From Eopsaltria australis (lineage: Eukaryota > Chordata > Aves > Passeriformes > Petroicidae), in NCBI GenBank assembly GCA_034509425.1, contig JAVTVJ010000076.1, positions 5,270,001-5,334,000 on the forward strand: a DNA stretch of 64,000 nt, given 5' to 3'. Shown here one piece after another: positions 36,171-48,800 of the stretch. Under the pieces are notes generated by a model, which ran no database searches, was not told the DNA's origin, and saw nothing but the letters and a program-made list of their open reading frames with translations. Numbering within the stretch: position 1 is the first letter of the stretch; the number at the start of each line of letters is the position of its first letter. The translations under genes were made by a program, and so were the position numbers.

Positions 36171-37199
36171 TTCAGGGATTTTTATTGGTTTGTTTTGTTT
36201 TTGGCTTTTTGTTTTTATTTACTTCCAGTTGGACACTTTAGTAGGGATAAATGTCATTTCTTTATGACTTTATATAGCAGCTCTCATTCTGCTTCAGATA
36301 TTTCCTGTGCTAGATACAGCCTAGTTAATTTATAGCTGCAAGACCATACTTCGAGCTAAAGAATGGAAAAAATAAAGGAATCCAGTGATGTCGGTGTACT
36401 ATTTGGAGTAAATTTTTGTTAAACACCTCAGTAATATTTTTCAGATCCTTTTTTCTGAAGTCCCTTGTGCATTAATCCAGTTGTTAATCTAATAAAGACA
36501 GAAAGAAATTTTGATTCTCTAATTATTATTATTATTATTATTTAACTGCTGATGCTTGGTTTTGGGATACTGAAATGAAATGCAATAGACATCTAGCAGA
36601 AAACTTCTGAAGAGTCAAATGGGTTTTTGTTTTGGTTGGGTTTTTTTTACCCCAGTAAGACTGGGTATTTTCCTAACTAATTTTCTTCAGAAAGAAGGAA
36701 ATAAAGCACTTATTTTGACATTTTATGTGCTGGTTAATTTATAGTGTATTTCAATTAGCATCTGAGTAGCCTTTAATTAATATTCAGATTGCAATTGCAA
36801 AATATAAAAATATTAATAAGATAACTGTTCAGTGGTGACTTACATACAAGATAACTTTGTAACTATTACAAGCAAGTGAACATGACATCACTTCACATCC
36901 TTATCACAGACATCATCTTTGAAATCCACTGCTGTGCATTAATAACTGTTAAATTTAAATGCTTAATATGTTCAGATATATTTTAAGGATTAAGTGGCAC
37001 CTTTTAATTTTTTTCCCTGATTTTATCTCAGTAGAACTAGATTCCTCATACACACACGGGTTTGTACTGGTGTGTGTAGATGTATCTTGTCAAAAATTCT
37101 TCTGTAGGTCTGAAATGAGGCAGTAGGTCCACTAAAAACTTATATAGAAGCTGCCTAAAGAGACTGATTTCTAAGCATTAAAATCTTGACTAATCTGAG
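36171..37199. other. Unique AT-rich sequence with short simple repeats
   Basis: Contains T/G-rich patches (36,180-36,225 and 36,620-36,652) and an (ATT)n run. No gene is visible. Confidence 0.55.
36520..36542. repeat. (ATT)n microsatellite
   Basis: About seven uninterrupted ATT units. Confidence 0.9.
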
Positions 37200-37757
37200 C
37201 AGTGACATATTTGGATTTTCTCAAAAATGTACCAAGTAGCCATCAGCTTTCTCTTCATCTGTATTGGTCAGATGACAATCTTCAACAAGGATCAGTACAA
37301 TGTTTCCTTTAGGTCTCCTCTTACTGTTAATGTACTTTGAAAACTCTTCTTGTTATATGACACAACAATGGTCACTCACAACAATGGTTTCACTCTAATT
37401 GAGCTTTGACCTTTTGCATCTTCTTCACACATCTACAAAACAGAGCTCTATATTCTTTTTGGAAAGCTTGGCCTTGTTTCCAGAGTTCATGCAATCTTTT
37501 TTCCCCTTAATCTCAACAGGGAGTTTCATGTTCAGCTAAGCTGTTCTTCTACCCTGCTTGCTTGACTTATGACACCGTGGAATTGCTGCTTCTGTTGTTC
37601 TATAAAAGGGCTCTTAAACACTGACCAGCACTCTTGAACTCCTAAGCCTTCAAAAGCAGATTCCTGGAGTACTCTGCTAAATAGCTTCTTGAACAGCTTA
37701 AGGTTTACTCTCCTGAAGTCTAGGGTAACAACTGTGCTGTCCTTTTTTTCTCATTAG
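37200..37757 (-). mobile_element. Older CR1 LINE ORF2 relic, 3'-side half
   Basis: On the minus strand this matches the CR1 ORF2 linker between endonuclease and reverse transcriptase. The plus strand shows the reverse complements of familiar CR1 words, such as CTCTTACTGTTAATGTACTT, GTTTACTCTCCTGAAGTCTA and ACCAGCACTCTTGAACTCC, in the expected order. The same element continues at 37,929-38,085 after an inserted younger CR1. Frames are destroyed. The left edge near 37,200 is approximate. Confidence 0.85.
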
Positions 37758-37928
37758 CCACAATAAATTGGAACAGATTGCTAATAGACGTCAGGAGTCT
37801 CCCTCACTGAAGATATTCTGGGTAGTCTAGACACAATTCTCTGCCATGTGCTCTAGGATGACCTTGCTTTAACAGGGAGGTAGGACTGTGATCTGTTCCC
37901 ACCTGACAACTTCTGTGATTCTGTGACT
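37758..37928 (+). mobile_element. Younger CR1 3' end inserted into an older CR1
   Basis: About 170 bases of CR1 tail in the opposite orientation to the host copy: ATTGGAACAGATTGCTAAT, GTCTCCCTCACTGAAGATAT, GTGCTCTAGGATGACCTTGC, AACAGGGAGGTAGGACTGTG. It ends with the diagnostic terminal repeats TTCTGTGATTCTGTGAC. It is strongly 5' truncated. The host CR1 resumes directly after the last repeat, so this copy moved later. The exact 5' junction is uncertain by about five bases. Confidence 0.92.
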
Positions 37929-38085
37929 ACACTGAAAATTTTAAACTTGATCATTTCATGATGACTGTGGCCAAGACAGTCACCTACCATCACACCTGAC
38001 TGGCTTTCAGATTCACTGCAACTCGTGCAATATAAGTTTAGATAGAAAATCCTTTGGGGAAAAAGTCTCTGAAACACTAATCATC
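37929..38085 (-). mobile_element. Older CR1 LINE ORF2 relic, endonuclease C-terminal part
   Basis: Continuation of the antisense CR1 interrupted at 37,758. The minus strand encodes VMVGDCLGHSHHEMIKF at about 37,940-38,000, a clear match to the end of the CR1 apurinic-like endonuclease, where the conserved catalytic SDH motif precedes E-M-I. Here the aspartate is replaced (S-H-H), so the enzyme would be inactive even without the frame breaks. The match fades beyond about 38,085. Confidence 0.88.
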
Positions 38086-41000
38086 AGGGTCCATCATAAA
38101 TCAATATTCTTAGCAAGCCTATTTCTTACACAGGGCCAGTTCCCTGTTTTCCCACCAGGATCCCATGCCATATCAGTTCTATGGCACTAGAAGATTCTCC
38201 CTGATGGATTCCTGTTTGAAAAATAGTGCTGTTTATATCACAAGTGATCAGTGTAATAGCTTTATTATATTATTTCTAGCAAAATTACATAACATAAAAT
38301 TAAGGTTATTTCGAATTAGAAATGTAGTTCTGGAAGTAAATCAACCTTGCAATTTGACACAGAGATACCAAACCAGCCTGAAGAGTGCAAGTGGTCTACT
38401 GTGGTACGAGAGAACTCACTGAAGGTTAGTACAACCTGTTGAGAGAAAGTGTTTCAAGTGTTCACTAACTCACTATGTTTGCTTTGGTCTTTCTATACCC
38501 TTAAGGTGTTTTTCTCCTTATTCAGTATGCATACAGATTTTCAGAAAAAGAAAAAAACAATGTGTCTTCAGTCCTCTTCTTCAGCATTAACACTTGCTAT
38601 CTCATGCTGTCTATACTGAGAGATAAAATTCCTTTAAATGCTGCCCACTGTACATTCTCAAACATAGTGGAAACAAGCATGGAAATTCAGCATCAGAAAA
38701 TGGCTTGCCTGCTCAGGGTCAGAATCTGTTTTGTTGTGTGGTTTCTGAATAACCTGAATGGAGTGCAGAGCTCAAAAGACCACTACATACTGCCAATATA
38801 GAAGAAGACTAGAAAATAAGTATTTTCCAGCATTGTCAGTCAGTTTTTTGCCTGCTTCTTGCTAGGCTAGGAAATGGAGAAGAAGTAGGTGAAATCACCT
38901 GTCTCTATATCTTTTCTGCATTACTCTTTGATATGTTCTTCAGGAAGAGCTGAGGTATGTAGGCACTGAAAAGCATTGTTCACTGTATTTGTAGAATGGA
39001 TTCAGGGTGTAGCCACTTTTAAGTCATTTGTGAAAATGTTTTCCCTTCAACATATCTCTCCAAGATTTCAAAGAACGATTTATTTGTTCTTAAGGAGTAC
39101 TCACAAGGTCTAACTTCTGTGTTTAAGTACAGTAACTTTTGAGTCCTGCTGTCAAAGGAAAGAAACGGGTTCCACTTGTGTGCAGCTGAGTTAGTTTCTA
39201 GCTTTAGCTCACCCTAAGAGAAGCCTTTTTCTCCACTGACTGAAAAGGGAAACTGAAGCAACTCATCTGCTAACATAGGGCTCTGATGGGTGAGTGATGA
39301 GAGCTTGCCTTAGAAAGGTACACTATATTGCTCTCACTTGATGGACTCTGGACCTGCTCATTAATCAATTTCTGAACCTCTCAGCTTCTTACAGTAAGAT
39401 ATCACTGATACCACCTTTCCTCAAGACATCCTGCTATAAACAACAGATGCTGATTGATGGGTGGGAACGGCTTAACTCAGATCTGTGGCCAGCCTCCATC
39501 TGTGTTTTACCTTTGCTACAGGGACATCTGAAATGGACATTAATCAAATCTTGGGTAACAAGAGTTTATGGTGCAATTTTCTGATCGAAAAAACGAACTG
39601 AATTTAGCCTGCAATCAGGAGGTGATTGACAAAGAACTCAGAAATCTCTGCAGCAGTTAGAATGAGAAGGAACGGGTAGCAACTTCATGAGTTGTCTCAA
39701 GAAACAACATTCTTGCTTGCCAAGAAAAGTTTTAGCTACCTAAGAGAGATGTCTAACATCAGAGAGTACAGCTTCTTTAACATTTCTCTAATCACTTTCT
39801 TTCTGAGATTGTATGCACATATACTATCAGTTCCTGGCATGATGTACACTTGCTCCACAGGAGCAACACTGAGCTTTTTGATTTCTTATGCAGAAGTTAT
39901 GAAAGAATTATGAGACAACCATGACAAGTGGCAGTCATAGCATGGCTAAAGGACTGCAAATTGCTAAAACCGTTTGCTTTCTATGCTTTCATTTGGTACT
40001 TTTAAACCAAACATTCAGTGTCACAAACATACATTTGCATACCTGATAAATAATTTGCAAGTTTCCAATTTTAAATTAGTTAATATTAAGTAAGCTGTGA
40101 AATGTGGTGAACTCCAGAGAATAACATTTTTATTTCTGTGCATTTTTTAATATCACACAGAAGGCCATAATGGGGGAAAATCAAATTTTCACACCTGGTG
40201 ACCCTGCCTCAGATTCAAACAGAACTTCATTATCTTTGTCTGAGGCTAAAATCACTTTTTCTGGGTAGTGTTTTACTCAAGCAAAGACAAGTGAGAGAAT
40301 ATATAAAAATAATTATAAAACTAAAATATAAAGAGGGAAAAATCACATAAACATATATCTTGACCTTAGATAATTTTGTAGTATCTGTACAAGAGGAGCA
40401 TTAAAATGGAGTTGCGTATGAACAAATGATTATGAACTGTTAATTTAAAGGAAGGAATGTGAAATTGCCATTTTGATTTAATTTTTTAAGGATGTGTTTT
40501 AAATAGATTCCATTATGCTTTGTGCTCAGTCACTACTGAGCTGCACTGCTCATGCAGCTTGTTCTGTTTCTGTGAAATATTAGAGCAATTTGAAGACCCA
40601 TTGTGTTGTGATTGATGCTGATGTACATACATATGCTCGTCTTGTAATGGTGAATTACAGACTGGACTATATTGAATAAACAATTTTGAGGTAACAGCAT
40701 GTTTATTGGTCTGATATCAGGAATCAGTACTGAGATGAAGAGTCTATCAAAAGATATGACAATTAAAAAAGAAAAGCGAAAAACAGGGCCAATGTTTCAG
40801 CGAAGTGATGAGATTTGTCTCACTTATTCTCTCCTCTCAAGAGCTAACTTAGTCATTGATACATCTTTCCTATGCCCTAGACATCTAACATAATTTGTGT
40901 AAACTGCTCATGATTGATGCCTGTTTCTTTTCTTCACTGTGGAAATAATGTAGATGACTAGATCAATTTGAAGATTAACTTTTTTCTTTTTTTTTTGTCA

Positions 41001-42155
41001 TTACAACTGGATGATCTAAATCCCACTTTTCATGTTACATTTGATCTGAGAAATATTTTCTCTGTTTAACTGTACCACAGTCATTTACAAGTCATTTTTG
41101 ACACAATAAAATACTTTAAAAAAGAAGAAAGAAAAGTAGAAGAAAGCTCTTATCTGTCTTTCCTCTGTACGAAGGGGTAAGTTTGGATTTTTAATTTTTT
41201 TTATTTGGTGTTTCACCTTCCTGGGTTTCTGAATGATTTAATTTAGTGTTGCTTACTCTACACTATTTAACTATATGTTATGCTTCAGAAAAAATGCATA
41301 TTAAAAGTATTGTGTGCCTGAAGAAAGGCTATAAACCAAATACTTCGTTCTATTGTTGTCATTTTAACTAGACCAAAGTTTGAAATGACAAAACTAACAG
41401 CTCTTTCAGAAATGACATTTTCAAGCTGTCATTTCTTTATCACAGCAGAAGGTGCTACGGCCTCATTTTGGCTCCCAGTGCTGGATCCAGGCTTACTCAA
41501 AAATGCCGAACTTTCTCGGTGAGCTGCCAACAGTTTGCCCTAACATCTGGGTGATATTCAGAAAACCATACTTGCTGTCAGTAAAACCCCTAGAAAATCG
41601 AGGGAAAAAAGAGGAAAATGTTGAATGCTCCTAAAAATACTTTTTGCAGACATTGAGGGACCCCTGATCTATGATGAAAATGGTCAGTTTTGTGTCCATC
41701 TTCATGTCAGGAGACATAACAACATGCATCACCTACCATAGGTCAGTAGCAAGGCAGGACTTAGATTATCAAAACCCCTTTTCTCTTAAGTTCTCCAGTA
41801 GATTTTTGCCTCTGTAAGTTCAATCAATACATAATTTCCTAAAAGAGAGTTAATGCCCTCAAGTCCACAAGCAAGGAAATTGGTAATGAAACAGCCAGAA
41901 AAAAATTCAGGTAGAAATTAAATGTAAATTACTTATCACTGGTGAAGAGCAGCCTGCTGCAGTGTTCCTTCTGAACAGCTTTATGATAGAGCTTCATAAA
42001 TGTGTGTAGAGAATTATGTAACATAACTCTGTCCCTGTCCTGGATGTGGTGTTTGCCTCGGTTCTTCTGTTATAAACACCTGAAGGTGTAGATTTGGGTC
42101 TAGTCCTAAAAGGAATGTGGTAAAATGTAGGTCTGGATTTCTGCTGGTTTGTTTG
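38086..42155. other. Unique AT-rich sequence, no gene seen
   Basis: About 4 kb with only short chance frames (85 codons or fewer). The ACTGGATGATCTAAATCC word near 41,007 superficially resembles a CR1 tail but has no flanking support. Confidence 0.55.
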
Positions 42156-42245
42156 AAGTTTTTTGTATGTGTGGGGGGGGGGGCTTTTTTGGTGATATTT
42201 TTTGATTTGGTTTTGGTTTTGTTTTTTTTTTTTTTTTTTTTTTTA
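42156..42245. repeat. G11 and T23 low-complexity tract
   Basis: A run of 11 G at 42,173-42,183, T/G-rich words, and then 23 T at 42,222-42,244, lying directly before a CR1 3' tail. The 144- and 88-codon frames that cross it are artefacts of the homopolymers. Confidence 0.9.
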
Positions 42246-42301
42246 CAATTGGACTCAATGATCTTAAAAGCTTTTTCCAAACTCAGTGATTGTTTGATTC
42301 T
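42246..42301 (+). mobile_element. Very short CR1 3' tail
   Basis: TTGGACTCAATGATCTTAAA followed by AGCTTTTTCCAAACTCAGTG and ATTGTTTGATTCT matches the last 56 bases of a CR1 3' UTR, including the eroded terminal 8-mer repeats. CR1 insertions are often this strongly 5' truncated. The poly-T tract immediately upstream is not part of the CR1 consensus. Confidence 0.8.
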
Positions 42302-42762
42302 AAATGACTTCAGGAAGGGAGGTAATGGCTGCTGCCTACTCTACCTATGCTGCACACAAGGAGGGGTGCATGTGCTCTCCTCTGACTGCTGGCTGAAGGG
42401 TCTGGGCATCCAAGGCCTTGGGGACGTGAGGGGCCTCCCAGCATTAGCAACCTTGGCTCTCAGGTGCCACATCTACACATTTGCCACATCCAGCTCTACA
42501 CCATCCATCAGCAACAGTCAAAGGACAATCTGCCTTTCCAGGGTTTACTGATCTGATCTTCATCCTTGCAGCGGCAAAATTTAACTGCCTACACTACTAA
42601 GAAACCTTGATCTCGCTCTTCTTATATTAGCATTGAAAATATTTCTAAAAAATTCTTTGTGAATCATTTGTTACAGCAGGCTAAAATAAATTATTACCTT
42701 CCTTATTCTGTTTTCAGAGTGAATTATATAATCTAATTGATTACTTTAAATGCGTTTATATA
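42302..42762. other. Unique sequence with a small GC-richer patch
   Basis: Bases 42,320-42,500 are GC-richer than the surroundings (AGGGGCCTCCCAGCATTAGC and the like), but no gene, CpG island or known repeat can be supported. Confidence 0.5.
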
Positions 42763-42920
42763 CGGGTCTGGATGTGATGGAGTTAACATTCCTCATAGAA
42801 GCCCATAATAATAAATAACGAACTACAAATAAACTGGTTTTATCTCAGCTCCTGAGCTTTTCCATCATATTTTCTTCCCTGTCCCACTGAGAAGGGGGAG
42901 TGAGAAAGTCATTGGTTGGG
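42763..42920 (+). mobile_element. ERV LTR with large internal deletion
   Basis: The first about 45 bases match the U3 start of the window's LTR family (GGTCTGGATGTGATGGAGTT, AACATTCCTCATAGAAGCCC). After about 22 unrelated AT-rich bases the sequence resumes in R/U5: AATAAACTGGTTTTATCTCA, TTCCCTGTCCCACTGAGAAG and GGGGGAGTGAG. About 350 bases of U3 are missing, including the promoter. It is a dead solo LTR relic. Edges are approximate and no target duplication is visible. Confidence 0.75.
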
Positions 42921-45900
42921 GGGTCTGACAGCCAGCCTAGGTCATCCTCCCTTGCTCTAGATTTTAATAACTACAGAAAGCTTTCAAGTGAGTTACAGCT
43001 GTTCCAAGTGCTGTATACATCAAAAACTTGGTGCACATCTCTATTTCCTGCCTGCTCTTATTTTAACTGTGTGTGAAAATTATATCACTTGCTTTTCTGG
43101 ATCTGGCTTACAAAAAACATACAGGTCATTAAGAAAATTTTATAATTAGAGAAAACCTGTACTCCATGATTTCTGATAAAAGCACAATTTAATATCCATT
43201 CAGTAATTTAGAAATCATCAATGAAAACAGACATTTAAAATGGAAAGAAGATAGATAAGCAGAGGTGACACTTAGGTACTAAATTTCAGAAGAACAAGAG
43301 AGTCTACTGTCTATGTCTTTATGAAGTTTCCTTGTCTGAATACTTTATAGTAAAAATGAAGATGGATTTTCCTTTAGGTTCTTTGCCCATATTTTATCAT
43401 TATTTTTATTGGGTTTATGGCTATATATTTGATTACTTGTTTTATTTATGTTTCAAAAGATAATCATTATTCTGTGTTTTAAGACTTATAAATCACTTTT
43501 AAATATAATAGAATAAAATTTTAAATATGCATGTCTACTTAAATGTTTTTCAGTATAAGAAAAGTTGCTTACAATCCACAGAATCTCATGGGCAGATCTA
43601 AAAACGAATTGGGAGCCTACAGCAAAAACTGGGAGACTGAAAACTTCTATTTATCTGTAGGCATCCAAAATACACAGACAGTCCTCCTGCCTCCCTGCTC
43701 CCCCATTAAGAAGTGATTCAGGTTGCAAATTAGTCTTTGGGCACTCAGGTAACAGGAAGACAGAAAATTTCACTTTTACACAGTAGGTTAAGAGCAGCTC
43801 ATAACAGGTCATAGTCAACTCTTGCAGAGCTATTTTGTATGTTGGGCAGTTCATAATTATGCTTTAGTTAAAACTTTGTTATTTTCTTTCTTTGACTAGA
43901 TTATAGTAGCATTTCCATGGCCACTATGGTAGGTGCAAAGTAGATAAAAGCAATAATTTCCTATTACAGAGAAATGCTGCTAAGGTGGAAGAAACCTTAC
44001 CTTTAATTCATCTCTGGACCTCCACTACAAACTTAAACCACAGATGTCTTTGGAGGTCAAGCAGTCATGAAGTTTGACCTTCACTCACATTGATAAAATT
44101 AGCTCTATTTCTTTTAGTCTGCTGATGGCAGATATTAAGAAAAAGCATTTGCATTGCAAGTCAGAGTCTCCTTGTATTTTCCAGTGTATTTCATGTGAAA
44201 GGCTTTCAACCCTTCCTGTGCCATTGCTGCAACAAGTAAGCAATCTGTCAAGCTTCAGAGAACCTGTGAAACTTCTCTTTTTTTCCTCTGGCCCCTGACA
44301 AAGAGAGGACCTCAGCCACTGAGCTGCACCACAGGCTGTTGAAAGCCTCAGACGCAACTTTATCTTCACAGAGACCTTCAGCTGGGCACTGCACTGGCCA
44401 CTGATAGCTGGAAAGGAGGCCTTCAGGAACAAGTCACACCTCAACACCTTATCCTAGTTTCCTGTTTCCAGCAGGAATGTGTGTGGGTTTTTAAAGTATT
44501 TTATCTGCTGCCTCTTTTCAACTGAACTGCAATTAGAAATGTAGGCACATTCTATTGTCTTTCTGACAGACTGAGCACCTCTTAATTATCCAGCTCTTCA
44601 GTATGTCAGAGCAGACTACTATCAGGAGTGTGGGAAATGGCCAGCTAGGATCTCTCTGCAATTTGCTTTTGCAGGTCAACAGTTTGGAACACGTTCTTTT
44701 ACAATGTTAGGCTGCAAAATAAGATATGAGATAAACCCAAAAATTTTTAATATTTCTTTTCACAGTAAACCATATGCACCATCTGTTTACACACATTTTC
44801 AGTTGTTACAATTCATGTAATTACAGTTAATTCATTGTATAAATTATTAATTTAGTAATCAGTGCACAATACTAAAAACAACTAAGTATTAACTCCTGGC
44901 TTTTATATTAAATCATCGACATAATTGTCAATGTTTTATGGGATTTACATTAACATGAAAATTTAATAATTTTTGAATTTTTTCTAATTAATAAATACTG
45001 TGTTGTCATTTTGGAGGAATTTGAGATTTTACAGGCCACATTTTAGCTCATACTTCCACGTTGTTTGCTTTATTTTGCTATTGGAGAGTAAGATATGGTG
45101 ATCACAACTGGTTTCATATTGGATCAAGATAATGGTTTAACAGTCAAAACAAAATGTCTCCAGAAAAAAACCCCAAAAACTAGATAATTAATATTTTTGA
45201 TGCATATGTGATACACAATTCAGTTGAAATCAGACAACAAATTGTGGGTTTTTCCTAGAAATATATGATCAGACTTAGAGCCGCTTTGAAAATAAGTGCA
45301 TATATGTAAGTCAAATGTGATCCAGTTACAGCAATAAAATATATTTTTTTATCTGAGACTCTTGTAGCAGTCCAGTATGAAGCAAAAGCACAATCTAGAC
45401 TCCCCAAAATAGCCAGTGTCCTCCTTTAGTCATAGCTTGGAGCAAAAGGATCAGTGAGTGCTTCAGAGAATTGTGCTATGGTTCTGTAAGATTTTGTCAC
45501 TTGACTCCTACTGACCCCAGTGGGACTTGCAAAATTGGGATTTGGAAGGTAAGAATGTCTGACAATACATTTTCTTTATCTCAAAATAAAAACAAGTCTT
45601 CCTGGTTCTTTCTACAACATTGTAGAACGTTACATAAGGAAGGAGGCATAAGGCAATTATGCTAATTCCCTTCTTCCTTCAAACACCTTTCTGTATCACT
45701 TCTTAGACAATGTGATCTTGCAGCAAAGTGCCATTGCTTTTTTTTTTTCCAGAATCATCCAGATGTCCTTTGAGAAAAATTAAAAAACACAAGAAAACAA
45801 AATTACAACCATTTTTGTCATATCTAGCCTGTAAATATGAAGACATTTTCATCTAAATGTCATGACTTACCTTCACTAAGAAAATGTTTTGCTTAACATG

Positions 45901-48524
45901 ACAATGCTTTATTCAATTCTAGTATCTGAAAACAGAAATTGTATAGAAGAACACCATTTCAAGCCTTCAGTTTAATAAAGAAAAAGAAAGTTTTTACCCA
46001 GTAACAATTTAAAGTATAAGGAAAACAGAGCTATGCACTTGCGCAGAGGATAGTTCCTGGGTCTGGCTCCAGGAATTTCAAAGACAGGTTTGAGTTGAAT
46101 ATCAACATTATATATACTAGATTGGATTCAGGCTGCTAAAAAATTAATATTGAGTTGTTACTACGTTTTTATGAATTTTTAGATTGTTCAGCTTGATAAT
46201 ATTTCCTCACACGCTCATAGGAAAAGGTGTGAATAGAAGTTATACTACAGGGCTGACAATTTGTAGCAGATTTTGTGATAAAAATATCATCTCATTTACC
46301 AAGTACAAGTAGGATTTTAGTGATTATATTCATTAGTGCCTTTGCAATATTCGGGTGGCCTGTTTAGCTCCCAATATATGCACAGATCTCCCTGGCATTC
46401 AACAAAGATAGAAATTGCAATAGCAAGTTATGTCAGCACTTCCATGTGCAGAAAACATCTAGAAGTTTTGTTTTCTAATTGTTTCCCAATTTCATCATTC
46501 ACCTCTAAACTTAAGTGACTTAAATCAGTTTTTCATGCTGTATGCCTGTTTCCGCTTCTCAGCCAAATATCTCTGATTCACAGTATCATAGATTTAAATT
46601 GGGGTCTCCATGCAGGAGAGAGAATTTTTATCTATTCTACCAGATGTAGGCAACAAAGGGTACATTAAACCAGTATAAACACAGAGGTTACTTCCTCAGA
46701 ATTTCTTTTATTTAATGCATAGTGTGGGAAGTTCCATATTTCTATAATCCACTGTCTCGTATTTCATACCCAATTTCACTCAAGTTTGGTGCAGTTTGTA
46801 CCACAAGGATACATGGCAGTATTTAAAATGGACCATGTTACAGCACTTACACTTGTTTCCACCAGAATTCCTGCAACAGGGCTATCATTCTTCTATGACT
46901 GTCATCTCTAATGATTTTATTATAGCTTTTGTGGATATTTAGTGCTATTCCTTGAAAGTTTCAGATCTTGAAATACATCATTATATATGAATTTAAACTT
47001 TTAAAGAGTTGAGCCTTAAGTGCTCTAAATTTGCAAAAGCAGCGAACTGCACGGTGGGGGATCAGTGACAGCCAGCTCCCAAGTGCCCCTTCACAGCCTT
47101 GTCATCCTTCTCCTTGTTTTCCATATACCACTCTTAATATCCCTTTCTAAAGTCATGAAGAACAAGGCAAAACCTCTGGAAGTAGCTGAGATTTATAAAG
47201 CTGGTATGTCAGATTGAAGCAATACTTCAGAAGGAAGAGCAATAAGAAACCATACAGCGATCACTGCAAAATAAATTGGAACGTGTGTTGGAGACCAGGA
47301 GTCTGACAGACCTAAGTCTGAACAAGAGGACAGCTTTAGCTGACAGAAGATTTTCTCAGGTTTTCCTTTATATTAATTTTGATAACTTTGTATCATTAAG
47401 TCAATCATGATAGAATTGATAGAGACAAAACACAATTTTTTTAAAAAGTTCAGTAAAAGAACCCTTTATGAAGTTGGAACATCTGTCAATAGATGCAGGC
47501 AATTAATTTACCAACCTTTTCCTGTCTTTCATCTTTAAGATTTAACATCCAGAACTTTTATGTTATTCAGCCGTTCAATGTGCTTATCCATAATGTGAAA
47601 CCTAGTTCTTTAGCTGTATAAGACAGAATAGTGAGGAGAGTTGAAAAAGTGGCTTTTTGCTCCAAAATGGAGATATATTGAGGAAATCTAGAAATTTCCT
47701 AGGCTTTTGGATTTGTTTTATAATCAGGCTGCAAATACAGAAAATGCTTTTGTACTTTGCTGCAAATGTGTAGAATAGTAAGAATTTCTGGACAAGCCAG
47801 AGTAAAGCAGAAAAGCCAAAAGGAATATTAAGCAAGATTACTTTATGCCATGGTCATTTCAACTTCCCTGGTCATGCTGAATACCATCAGACAGTTCTGC
47901 CTGTTCTCTGCAATTTTCAAAGGGTTATGTATAAAATTTCTTAGGATAGCTTGCCATAGCACAACTGCTTATTTATAGGAAAAAAAGCAATGCATTTTTA
48001 TGTGGAACTGGAATTTGCAATTGCACTTACAAAACATTGTACTGAGTGTTTCTGAATGGTGCTATTATTTCTTGCAAATAAAATGAAATATTCTTTTAAA
48101 AAAAGCTAGTATTGGAAAGTTTTATTATTATTTATGATTAGTAAAAGAATTACTAGCCTTAAACTGATTCTGTCTAAGTATCTGACAGGTAATTCTAATA
48201 ACAAATTTGAAACTGTCAGTATACATACCATTGTATACATTTCTTTCTTTTGAGAGTAGGCAGAAAAAATAATTTTCCTGAACCTGAATCTGGTCTTTTG
48301 TGAAATAAATGTATTCATTGTAGCAGAATGATATAGCAACTTAAATTTTACTTCAGAAATATATAAATCCCATAGGGCTGAACTTCTCTGGGTCTTCAAG
48401 TCCCACGGGATATAAGAGTAGAAAACACTCCTTGTTTCTAACAGTATAAAAATCAGGGATCATGAAATGACACCATCACTGAGCAGGTTGAATCAAGCAA
48501 ACAAGAAATATTTTTACCTGAATA
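42921..48524. other. Unique AT-rich sequence, no gene seen
   Basis: About 5.6 kb without recognised repeats or exons. The longest frame (120 codons, 44,085-44,447 -) has no motif. A word near 46,578-46,600 resembling the CR1 terminal repeats was not accepted. Confidence 0.5.
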
Positions 48525-48800
48525 CATACACTGTGGAAACTCTGCCAAGCAGCATTCCAGATGTCAAGAGTGCAAATCAGTTCAAAAAGCAATATGACAA
48601 ACTCATGGAAGAGATACGCATTGAGACTTTAGCAAACAAAAATATCTCTGGCTCCAGAAATCCCTAGACAATTGTCTGAAAGCTGGGAGGATAGATCGGG
48701 AAAAAACATAGGATAAGCCTGTATCTTAAAGGCTTGCCTGGTTCTCACAGGCTCTGTCTTGTCAGCTGCCACTTCCTATTGTCAAAGACCATTCAGCACA
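48525..48800 (+). mobile_element. Ancient CR1-type LINE C-terminus and 3' UTR
   Basis: The plus frame encodes LPSSIPDVKSANQFKKQYDK, matching the extreme C-terminus of CR1-type reverse transcriptase proteins (a W-N-x-L-P motif, then a N-x-F-K-x-x-L-D-K motif; the W has been lost). The following bases to about 48,800 (AGCTGGGAGGATAGAT, then a degenerate stretch) resemble the long 3' UTR of old amniote CR1 families shared with turtles and crocodiles. Highly diverged; family and right edge uncertain. The 66-codon frame here is a fossil and not a gene. Confidence 0.55.

Noticed and set aside
37853..38077. 74-codon minus-strand frame as a gene
   Set aside because: It encodes the CR1 endonuclease end at its middle and runs into the younger inserted CR1 tail.
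41005..41030. CR1 3' tail word ACTGGATGATCTAAATCC
   Set aside because: Neither the upstream UTR nor the terminal 8-mer repeats are present.
42117..42551. 144-codon plus-strand frame with a poly-phenylalanine stretch
   Set aside because: It crosses the G11/T23 homopolymers and a CR1 tail; length comes from composition and it has no domain.
44085..44447. 120-codon minus-strand frame
   Set aside because: No domain, signal peptide or repeat context; compatible with chance in this much sequence.
46575..46600. Antisense CR1 terminal repeat (CACAGTATCATAG)
   Set aside because: Following sequence lacks the GGTTGGAAGGGACC block.
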